Below, one piece after another: positions 46,086 through 56,039 of a stretch of DNA of 64,000 nt. Within the stretch, counting starts at the first letter, position 1. Each line of letters begins with the position of its first letter. Below the pieces are notes generated by a model. The model did no database searches and was not told the origin of the DNA. It saw nothing but the letters and a program-made list of their open reading frames with translations. This DNA is from Euonymus europaeus (Eukaryota; Streptophyta; Magnoliopsida; Celastrales; Celastraceae). The translations under genes and the position numbers were made by a program. Location of the stretch: positions 21,371,001 through 21,435,000 of the forward strand of contig OY756961.1 of assembly GCA_963580455.1 (NCBI GenBank), read 5' to 3'.

Positions 46086-46232
46086 TGCAGGAACAGAATC
46101 AAGGCAGCGATTACCAGTGGAAGGGTGACCGTTCTAGACTTTTAAGGCGTACACACAAGGTTGATCTCCATTTCTCATTTTCTTAATTTGTATATGTGTT
46201 TACTTTGGATGAAGTGGTAAGCTCCTCCTTTT
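46086..46232 (+). repeat. 147-bp direct repeat, left copy
   Basis: By eye identical to 47980-48126. It contains an exon-like stretch of 69 bases, open in one frame (EQNQGSDYQWKGDR...), bordered by a tgcag acceptor and an aag|gttgat donor. Confidence 0.9.
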
Positions 46233-46898
46233 ACTGTGTTTTCTATGATGTATTTCAGCATAGAAAATTTCAAGTGCGAAAAGTACTGTATATTTCATCG
46301 TTTGTGTCTTTTATGAGGATTTTTTAACTGAATTATTTGAACTTTATCATTCGTAAAGATTCAAGAGGAATTCTTCAAGTTGAAGTTTCTTAATTACGGT
46401 CAGTTCCACTAGGGAAAGTTCCCCTGATGGTTTTATTATTTATGCTTAGTGGGTTTTTGTTTTTAATTGTGTTAGGGAAAGGTATTATTCTTGTAATTTC
46501 CCACTGCACCACATTTAGAAAATATCAATGTGATTCCAATGAGTAATTTCCTGTCTCATTCACTTTTGGAATGGACAACTAGGGAGTAGGAACTCTCCCT
46601 AGCTGATAAATAATTTATAATTGCAACACGGCTTTTCACTTTTGTGAATGGTTTTGCTGACATTGAATATTCAGCTGATAAGGATAGTGTAGCAAGCAAA
46701 GAAAACACTCAGCTAATTTATTCAGCAATATCTATTGGTTTCTTTGCCATGTAGCTTTTTAAATTTCGTTTTTTTTAAATAATATTTTCATCTCCTTCTT
46801 CATTCTCCATGTGAAAGTACTAAAATATAGATCAAGATTTCTATGTGGGTTTGAATTTATGATTTGTATCATGACTAATTGTTGTTTTACTTGCAGTC

Positions 46899-47784
46899 AT
46901 GGCAGCAGTTGCACCAGATGGATCACTATATGATGCACGTCAGTATGATTCAAAAATGAATGAAATGTGGGTTCCTTCCCCAACTTTCCCCTGTATTATT
47001 TTCTTGCTTAAGCTTATTGTTATTCAATGAGACTTACAAAATTGTTTCTTGCTTGTGATTACTGTCCTTTTCCGGCTAACATGCAAAACTGTGTTTTCTT
47101 CTTTCTATTAAGAACAGAATGATTACAAGCTATCAATTTTTTTGACATCTTGGTATTTCTCCACTCTCAAATGCGTTACTTTGGCAGAGAGAGAGGCTGA
47201 TCTTGTACTTTCTTTGTTTAATTGATGAATACAGACTTTCAGCTGATGGGCAGGACTTCTTTACATCATATGATGAGGATTATGAGACTTTTGATGCTAT
47301 GGGTTTGCAAGAAAATCTTCTGAGGGGAATTTATGCGTATGGTATGTCTAAATTATCCCTGGAGCTTTTATTTTATGTCGGACTTTTTTTGAGTGATTTC
47401 ATGATTATCATCAATTCATCATCCTTGCATGTTTTTCTTTATTGTTTTATATTTTAACTTTTCATCTATTTTCCTTTTATTTTATGTGAACTTAAAGGAG
47501 CTAAACCACTTACAGTGGTCTTTAGGGCATGAGTTTGTAGGATTATTATGTGATTGTTGGTGATGGTTTTTGGCATATTGATGCATAAACTAATTCTTTT
47601 GTCCTGTTATCATTTGGTCTACAAGATTATTAATTGATTGCTGAATGTTGTATAAAACTAATTCTCAGGCTTTGAGAAACCCTCAGCTATACAACAAAGG
47701 GGAATTGTTCCTTTTTGCAAGGGTCTCGATGTCATTCAACAGGCTCAGTCTGGGACAGGGAAAACAGCAACTTTTAAAGCATGA
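46899..47784 (+). pseudogene. eIF4A (DEAD-box helicase) fragment, N-terminal three exons
   Basis: Exons 46899-46966, 47235-47341 and 47669-47784 join at GT-AG borders into an open frame of 96 codons. It carries the start of eIF4A ([22 protein letters not shown]), the Q motif ([12 protein letters not shown]) and motif I (AQSGTGKT), which binds ATP. Five bases after the ACTTTT following motif I the similarity ends and TGA follows. The DEAD box and the whole second RecA domain are absent, so the product cannot be a helicase. The gene structure of the donor is retained, so capture was from DNA, not from RNA. The captured fragment has a natural acceptor before its ATG (46895-46896). Confidence 0.9.
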
Positions 47785-47979
47785 TTCTCGACCGATGCGA
47801 ATCCCAGTCGTCAATAAATTGCTGCCTCGATCTGCCGTTGTGGTCATATCACTATCAAGCCTTGCGGCTCTACCACGGCAAGTACAACAACTATGCCTTT
47901 CTAGCCACGGCTGGTCTTGACGACAGGACGAATGGTACAAACGAAATGTGTAGCTCATTTACTTGAACTTGGTTTTTGT
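47785..47979 (+). other. Second captured fragment, unidentified
   Basis: After the eIF4A stop, an overlapping frame stays open for about 50 codons (including YHGKYNNYAFLATAGLDD), and its composition looks coding. I do not recognise the family. It ends just before the right 147-bp repeat. Confidence 0.35.
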
Positions 47980-48126
47980 TGCAGGAACAGAATCAAGGCA
48001 GCGATTACCAGTGGAAGGGTGACCGTTCTAGACTTTTAAGGCGTACACACAAGGTTGATCTCCATTTCTCATTTTCTTAATTTGTATATGTGTTTACTTT
48101 GGATGAAGTGGTAAGCTCCTCCTTTT
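47980..48126 (+). repeat. 147-bp direct repeat, right copy
   Basis: By eye identical to 46086-46232, offset 1,894 bases. The two copies bracket the eIF4A fragment. Confidence 0.9.
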
Positions 48127-49226
48127 TAAATCTTATTTTGTGTTTTCTTCTGTTTATTTAACGGGTGGCTTTAAGGTGATGCATAGATGTAGAGTAGTTA
48201 TCACAGGTAAGTTAAACTTCAATTATTACATGGAGTAATTATTCCTTTCATAGATATAATAAGATTTAGGCCTTTGTGCATTGTGAATCCATTTTTCCCT
48301 CTATCGCAGCGCTGCCTTCACTTTCCATGCATGATGGATGATTTTATTATGTTTGTCAGAGTTCATTTGGTATGACTTTTGATTCTATATTTATTATGTT
48401 GAGGCCTGTTGTTAATATTGCTTCTCGAGATAATTGATGTAATACACAATGCTTTAGTTATGGTTGTAGTTTGTTAAGCCAAGGCTTGAAGCAGATTATG
48501 GAAAATTTGGATAGTCCAAACTATATATTTGAGCATTGGAAAAGGCAGGAGACAAGCCTAACATGACTCAGGTGAAACAAATTTTATTCGTTATGTATTA
48601 TTGATGTTTTGGCATCTATTTATAATGTGGATGGACTTTTTGTTATTTTCATACCTTTCTGTGAATGAATATAGCTTCTGTGCTAGAAAAGACAGAATTA
48701 TATGACTCTAGCCACCTAGAATTTTGAAGAAAACAACACCTCAATGACTGGCTTTTTTTGTGTGCACATATTGAGCATATGTTGTATAGACCTGTAATAG
48801 TGGTGGTTAACATGTTCGTTTTAAACTGAATTTCCTTGATATAGAAAAAAATTTATCTTCAATTTATTTCGCTTTTAAATCCTTTGTTTATAATCACTGT
48901 TCTGCACTACGTTAATTCATGTGTGAATGAATTGAGTAGATTTGTTTCATTTTATGGCCAAACTAGATCAAATAAAAAAACTAAAAATAAGAAATATCCT
49001 TAATAGTAAGCATTCTAAGTTTCTGCAGTGAGTGATACTCAACATTTGGAATTCCCAAATTTGAAAATGGAACTATCATTTGTGATTATGGTAAGTGTCA
49101 CATGGATTGTAAATGCTTTATGATCCTTATCTTTAGAATATGTAAAATCCCCATAAAAAATCAATACCACAATTCATTCTCTCTCTTATATTGACTAAAA
49201 TAAATTGTCGTCATGATCTTATATTG

Positions 49227-49256
49227 ACCCGGGGCAACGCCCGGGTTCTTACCTAG
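49227..49256 (+). other. Helitron 3' terminus 1 (hairpin plus CTAG)
   Basis: Stem ACCCGGG/CCCGGGT with a six-base loop, then six bases and CTAG. This is the replication-termination structure of Helitrons. Confidence 0.8.
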
Positions 49257-52200
49257 TACCCTCTATAATTGATAGGTTCCCAGCGTTTTTACGGCGAGTT
49301 CAAGCACCGAAAAAATACTCGCGCCTCTGGGTAATGCAACATATCATCAACACCGTCCGATTTGTGTGTTAGAGACTCTCTCTCTTTATCGCTTTCTTCC
49401 GAAAAATCCCACACACAACTTCCTCTCTTTTCTACAATCCCCCTAGGTTTTTTATCTACCTTCTGATTCTGATCGTCCGCCTCCCATCTACGATTTCATC
49501 GTCCTCCGCTTGCTTCAGCCGTCGTGTTTGATGGTTCATCATTTTATGCGATGCCTCCTTCATTTGATGGTTCTTCTGTCTTCTAGCGTTGGGTTATCTA
49601 TATTTCGATTCTGATGGTTAGGTTCGCATTTCACCTCAGCTTCTATTTTTTCCACAATTTCTGTTCTTCTGCCCCGGTTTTTATTGCTTCTTCGGTTGGG
49701 TTTCTTCGATTTCATTTTTTTTAATTCCCAGGTTCTCATTTATGCTCAGTTTGAATTCCTTTTGATTTTGACGGCAGGCTGAATCTCACTTGAAAGAGGG
49801 AGACATACAATACGTTGTTTCAAAAAGGTTGGTGACCGTTTTGATTCCTCTTTTCTTGATTATTATCTTGCAGTAGTTCAATTCAGGTTTTTGATTGTGA
49901 GTACGTATTCTGATTTATTAGACTATATGACGGCTGGGATCTTGGTTACCTTTAGCAACCGTGCTTGATTACTTGTATTGGTTACTTGTGTACTTTCTTC
50001 TCCTGTATTAATTGCTTCTTCTGTTGGGTTTCTTCAGTTTGATTCTTTTTTTTTTACCCGTGGTGGGAAAGCAGCTTGCCTGTTGTTGAGTAGGTCTTTT
50101 GGTCATGTTTGGGTTTGTTGTACTGCATGAATTTCTGCCCCTCAATAGATTGCAGTGTTATGTCCTTTTCCATTTACTGGCATATGGAGCTGTTCACAAG
50201 GAATTTTATCTCTGCTAGGTTTGTTACTGTAATTTTTTTTTATTTTGCTTAGTTCTGCTGATGAATCTCTTAAGCTTTTGTCATAAAGTATGGTTTTATA
50301 ATAGATCCTGATATGCTCATTGCTCAATTTCATCAATGGTTGACACTGTTTTTTAATTGTGTTAAATGTAACACTTTTCTTCTTGCGAATTTTTTGCCTT
50401 ATTTGTTCAACTTCGACTGCATTTAGTTCTATCGGTTGACATCCTTTGGCGAATTTTGTTTTCTGCAGGTTAGTTCTTTCTTTCTCTTTTGTCATTGACA
50501 TCGTTTCACTTTTGCTCTCTGTTGTTCAGGACCTTTTATTTCTTTAGGGCTTCGTCCCGCATGCTTTCAGTGGTTCAATTAGTGATTTTTTGTCACTAAT
50601 CTGGTGTCTCATTTGTTCACCTTCAGCTGCGTGGATTAGCTTAATCGTTTACCATCCTCTGTCGAAGTTTTTTTCATGCAGGTTAGTGCTTTATTTTTCT
50701 TTCGTCATTTCCTTCATCTCATAATGGGAGAGAAAGAGAGACATTAGGAGGAAGACATGTAAGCCTCATTCTCATAATGCCCTCACCAATGTCGTCATTA
50801 CAGGTATCAACATTAAACCCTTTTTTTTGCATGACAATCAAAATCATAAAGCAAATCTTCTTTTAGTTTTTTATTTTTAAAATCATGTCAAAGTGAAGCA
50901 AACAAGCAAAAGAGTTGCTTTTGTCATAAAGTGAACTAGCCATTATAGTCAGAACCTTTTTCCCTAATTTATGGGATTATTTTGATCTCAAAAAATTTTA
51001 ATTTCTTTTATTAATCCGATTAAGTTATGGGTTTTCGAGTTTTTCTATTTAGCCCACATTTTCATTCTTCATTTACTGCACTTGATGTCTCATGTGTTTG
51101 AAAGTGCTTATGGATTGGATTATCAGGGAAAAATGGGACTATTGATGGACAAGGGGGTATATGGTGGAACCAAACGCTGAAGCACACCGAAGTAACATTT
51201 TAATATCCAATCTTACCTACTTCGATAATTCCTCAAATCCCAGGTATCAAAAGTCTTGATGAACCATCTAATTTTTTCTTCTAATTATTTTATCCCAATT
51301 GTTGTCTGCTCTTGAGATGTTGTCGTTCTTAGTTTGTGGGTCATTTGTTGCTTGCTTTTGGGCTTTTTCCTTTCTTTGAATGTTTTGTCTTAGATTTGGA
51401 AAATAAATATATGCTTAGAATATTCCTCTGTCTTAGCGTGTCTTAGAGAATCAACATGTCTGGACACTACATTAGATTTTTTAACTACCATTATAGGCTT
51501 CTAAGATTTGCTTTGATGGTGTCATCAGTCTTCCTCTTGATAAATCTTCCGGAGTTAGTCTCAACCTACCTCTACACTGCTTTCTTCATTATGCTCACCT
51601 CTGTTTGAGGCGCCCAACTTGCTGATAAATCCAACTTTTGCCTCACAGCTTCCATGATGGGTATTATTTTGGATGCTAAATTTCCGCTTCAACAAGAAAT
51701 TCTATAATTGTGTCTAACAATTAGATAAGTTTAATGCTTTTGGACGTACTATTAAAATAAGGTGTGTTTTAACATTTACAACTAGCTTCCTCCAATTCTT
51801 ATTTAAACCAGGGTTTTAGACATCAAAGAAATTCAGGTGAGCATTATTTGGTTCTACAAGCCTTCCATACTGTTGGTTAGTCCTCAAAAATCCTTCATGC
51901 CATAAATTTAAGCTGTTTTCCTCTATCATCTCTTAAATCAGTTGTTTTTATTCAATTTTGATCTTTTAATTAATGTTTTATCTTTGTAGCCTGCATACAT
52001 ATATATCTTCCAACATATTATGTCCTACTTTTATATCCTTTGCCTTCATTGGTTGCATATAGAATTTCCTGGTTGCTCTCTTTGCTTTTATGCACCTAAA
52101 TTATAGATCTAAATATGTTATTTGAGAGTGCGAAAAAAATATTCCCTCTGGCCTATTGCGTTAATGCCATAGAGAGGTAATTTCTACTACCTATGATTTG

Positions 52201-52567
52201 GATGCATCGTCTTCTTCAGCACTAGCCAAGGTTTTTTTTTTAATATTAGTATGTTTTATTGCATGATAAATCAGAAAATGTATGGTTAATGGACACTACC
52301 AATGACTATTAACATCATCATCTATTTATCTCATGCAAATGGTTTAAATAAATCTTGATTTAATTTATGTGAGAGAGTAAGAGGCAAAGACAGATTTGTT
52401 AATGACAATTGAATAGTGTGGTGTGTAATGGGTTTGATAAGCCAGTTGAGTTGAGTTCCAGTCACTGTTTCAGGGTTTCTTTGTAATTTTTTTTATCATT
52501 GTCTCTTTTATTAGTGCCTATTTCTGATTGTGTCAGCTTCAAGTTGATTTCTTTTTTCCTTGCATAG

Positions 52568-54145
52568 GTTGCCTCAAGAGATAAGTCTGGGGATGAACAG
52601 AGCCATTCCAACATCAACGTCATGTGTTGGATATGCTCCTCGGGCAAAAGAATATGCTTTCATGCACAAAAGCAAAGTAACATTCTCAATGAAATCTTTG
52701 ATGAAATTTCATAAGGTCACTTTCATTCTATTACTCTCTGATCATGTGTATCACATACATTAAAACTTCACAAAGTAACATTCTCAATACTTGATGATGC
52801 AGGGCGACAGCTACTGAAGTGACAGAGCTGATAATGCTAAAAGTTCGACAGCAAGAAGTCATTCAGAATTACATTATGTTCCACAACAAAGGTAATGGTC
52901 TTACACTATGTTTAGCTTCCAATTGCGGGAAAAAACACTTATGAAACATATATTTCCCCTTGCTTTCTTCCTATACAAATATGTGTCTATCTCAAGTAGA
53001 TAGACAAATTCAAACATATGTCGTTCAAACATGGACAATAACTACATTCTCATGGTAATAGTTCTAATTTTTTTTTTTCTTTTGGTTTTTTTCCATGACT
53101 GATCTGTACAGGACAAATATAATTATTATGATGGGAAGTACACAAACACCCATAATAAACAAAAGACGACTGTGTTTGCAACACCCATTTGAGGATCATG
53201 CAGATGAATTCGACAACAACTATGAGGTAATATAAGCTATCCTGGAACCTTAAAACAGATAGTTAATGAGCTATATTCGCTTGATTGCAGTCAAATTTCC
53301 ATCGACGAGTTGACAATTATCATTCTACCAACCTGCTACGCACGTTTGACCAACTGAAGGTTAATAAATTTTTGGTTTGCCTGTTCATCAAATGTCAAGT
53401 TTTTTTGTTTTAATTCTTCATAATTGTTGGGATCATCAAATCCTTGATAGTTGATATGGTGGAATAGTTTAACTACTAAATCACACGTCATGATTATGAC
53501 GATGACGACAAATGATAAATTTTTGTGTGGCGATAAATGTTAATAGAGTTCTCTGCTCTACGATGGTCAAGTGAATTTGGGATGCAAGTTCTACTAATTG
53601 GTTTAATCTGAAGTTGCAGGACTCTGTATTTATAGTGGAAGAAAAACTAATGGACAATCAGTAAGGATATTATCCTACTACATTTTTTGGTTTTCCCTGA
53701 TACTTATTTATATTTTTCCCCAATTTTCACAGAAAAATGTTAATGTTTGAGTATTTCACTGGCAGCTATAATTATATTAAAAAAAATGACCACCACAAAA
53801 TAAAGCTTAAAAATTGACTAAATTACTTTCACTACTACTCTGCATTTAAGTTCAGGTACTGAAGTATGATTTGTTTATTGTCTCTCCTATGAATAACTGA
53901 TCTTGAGTGATTATCAAGCCAACAGACTCAAATACCCATTACCAATTGCCAGATGAATACTTCATGCTTGAATCTTTTTTTAGAATGGACCTGTCCCATC
54001 TAAACCGATCTTATGCCGCTTCAGGTTCAAGAAAGCAAGCAAAACATTATGAGCCCTCTGCCATAGAAAAACTGCAGATGATGGAGGACATTTCATCTTT
54101 GATAAATCAGCCCACAAACTTACCACCTGAGTGTTTATTTATATA
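52568..54145 (+). pseudogene. Exon-like blocks of an unidentified captured host gene
   Basis: Several short open blocks are bordered by acceptor and donor signals. They lie at about 52568-52670, 52803-52891, 53112-53226, 53291-53358, 53620-53662 and 53925-54145. The last one encodes DEYFMLESFFRMDLSHLN and a charged tail and ends in TAA at 54144. The frames do not all join cleanly in my reading. I cannot name the family. It is probably a transduplicated gene fragment of Helitron element 2. Confidence 0.4.
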
Positions 54146-54248
54146 AAAAATCATTGATAGATATATGAGATTATTGAAGTCTTAAATTATAATAAGGAAA
54201 CCTCATATATCAGGTATTCAAGTTAATTGATAAAAAGGCGATTTCAAG

Positions 54249-54278
54249 ACCCGGGGCAATGCCTGGGTATTACGCTAG
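54249..54278 (+). other. Helitron 3' terminus 2 (hairpin plus CTAG)
   Basis: acccggggcaatgcctgggt folds into a stem-loop. CTAG follows after six bases, and then T. Confidence 0.8.
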
Positions 54279-54388
54279 TATATATATATAGACGGCCTCT
54301 ATATTGGCCCAAATGTATCCCAAATCATACACACATATTTTTATCTTTAAAATCAATAATAATCTCACTTTCAACTAACGTTTGCTTC

Positions 54389-54660
54389 TATTATGATATT
54401 GATTAATCATTGTCCGCTTTATTTGTGTATTTAAAGGCTACTTAAGAGATGGTTAAACCTTTATTATTAGTAATTGAAGGAGATGTGATTAAATCATTAA
54501 TTTGGTTGTTGTATACTAATGTTATATAAAGAGATGTTTAGTGAAACAAAAAATACATCAAAAAAAGAAAAAGAAAAGAATTCTGTCACTTTTTCTAATC
54601 TTCTCTTTTTCATATGGTTAGCAAATATTTCTATATTTTGTTTATCAATTCTTATACTAT
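54389..54660 (+). repeat. 5' LTR of old copia element
   Basis: Aligns with 58945-59220: tattat.atattgatta at the start, tttatttgtgtattta, then tatcaattctta near the end. About one base in five differs and there are indels, so the insertion is old. The end is approximate. Confidence 0.7.
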
Positions 54661-54794
54661 TATAAGAGAAGATTTAAAACACGATATCAACACAAGTCTC
54701 TGCCGCTGTACCGAAAGTAAACTTTTTAGGTTGTATGCAAGCAATCCTTCATATCTATTTTTTTTAAAAGTTTTATATAAATTGGTATTATGTC

Positions 54795-55801
54795 AAACTT
54801 AAAAAGTTTAGATTTTATGACACTTGATATTTCTAGCAACAATTATATATCATGGATTGTTGATCACGAGACTCACTTGCAAGTTATGGGTCTTAAGAAA
54901 ACATTAAAGAGGAAAATAATGAATCCCTGCAGGATTCGGCTAAAGAAATAATTTTGTTTCATCACCACCTTCATGAGGAATTAAAAACTGAATACCTTGT
55001 GGGAAAAAAAAATCCTCTCGCATTGTAGAATGATCTAAGGGAGAAGTATGAACACCAGAAGACTATTATCCTTCCAAAAGCTTGTTATGACTGAATACAC
55101 TTGAGGTTGCAAGGTTACAAATTAGTCCGATAATATAATTATGCTATGTACAAAATCACCTTATAATTTGATTTTTGTGATGAGAAAATTACAAAGTCAG
55201 ATAAGTTGGAAAAAAACATTTTCTACATTTCATGCTTCGAATTTGATATTGCAGAAGCAAGATTGTCATAAATGATATACGAAGCATTCTCTCCTAATAG
55301 GTGCTACTTGTGGCTGAGTAGAATAATGAGCTTTTGTTAAAAAATTATCAGTCGTGTCCTACTAGTAGTACACCGTTCCCTGAAGTGAACGTTATTATAC
55401 ATAATAATCGAGGGCATAGATGTGGTGAAAGAAGAGGTCAAGGCCGTGGTTACGGTCGTTGAAACCATGGAGGTAATTATCGTTATCATCCAAACCACCA
55501 GAAGAGGTATGAGAGTGAAACAAGTCAGGCAATTAAAAATTTGTCAAATAAACCACATAAGAGTAATAATAAAACATTTTTCAGGTGTGGTGCACGGGGG
55601 GATTGGTCATATATCTGTCATACAGCTAAACATCTGGTATATTTACACCAACTCTCAATAAAAGGAAAGAGGAAAGTGGTGGAAATAAATTTTGCTAAGT
55701 TTGATGATAATAATGATTTTGATAATTTTGATTATGTTGATGATTTAACATATTTGGATGTTTCGAATTTCTTAGAAAATCTAGATATTTGTACAAATTA
55801 A
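54795..55801 (+). pseudogene. Copia Gag remnant
   Basis: The frame from ATG 54795 begins SNLKSLDFMTLDISSNNY, typical of one plant copia Gag family. Stops and shifts appear from 54930 on. A basic RGRGYGR-like stretch near 55440 and a knuckle (C-x2-C-x4-W instead of His, then C) at about 55580 follow. The Gag end LENLDICTN and TAA at 55799-55801 close it. Confidence 0.75.
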
Positions 55802-56039
55802 AGTTATTTATTTACTTCTATAATAATGTAAAAATTACAAGTGTATTAATATTAAATAAGTTTATTTACCTGTTGTATTATGTTTTGATTATAAGAGTAT
55901 TTTAATTACAAGTAAGAAAATTCAATATTTTATAAATATTTCTTTGATAAGTTTACTTTAAAAAAATGAAAATAAAAAACTCGGAACCAACAACTGCGTG
56001 TTTCAATTCTCTTCTATTATTTGATATCTTGAACCACTA

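Larger units (their letters stand above)
45267..49256 (+). mobile_element. Helitron-like element 1 with captured gene fragments
   Basis: The 5' end is TCTATACTATC, directly after an A. The 3' end is CTAG at 49253-49256 followed by T, as expected for insertion between A and T. A perfect hairpin precedes it: 7-bp stem ACCCGGG/CCCGGGT at 49227-49233 and 49240-49246. No Rep-helicase is encoded, so the element is non-autonomous. It contains an eIF4A gene fragment and identical 147-bp repeats. The first 800 bases resemble a 5' UTR and intron of an unidentified host gene. Confidence 0.75.
49262..54278 (+). mobile_element. Helitron-like element 2, head-to-tail with element 1
   Basis: The 3' end CTAG (54275-54278) is preceded by a hairpin at 54249-54268 (ACCC..GGGT with one G-T pair), nearly identical to terminus 1. 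It is followed by T and a TA run. A plausible 5' end, TCTATAATT at 49262, resembles that of element 1 but is preceded by C rather than A. The alternative is one 9-kb element (45267-54278) with an internal terminus. A 5'-UTR-like and exon-like region is inside, without Rep-helicase. Two imperfect tandem copies of about 180 bp lie near 50395-50490 and 50605-50700 (tgtcac/atttgttcacctt...ctgcaggttag). Confidence 0.6.

Noticed and set aside
50142..50501. Minus-strand frame of 119 codons in Helitron element 2
   Set aside because: It is antisense to intron-like, T-rich sequence, which makes lysine-rich chance frames. No domain or start context supports it.
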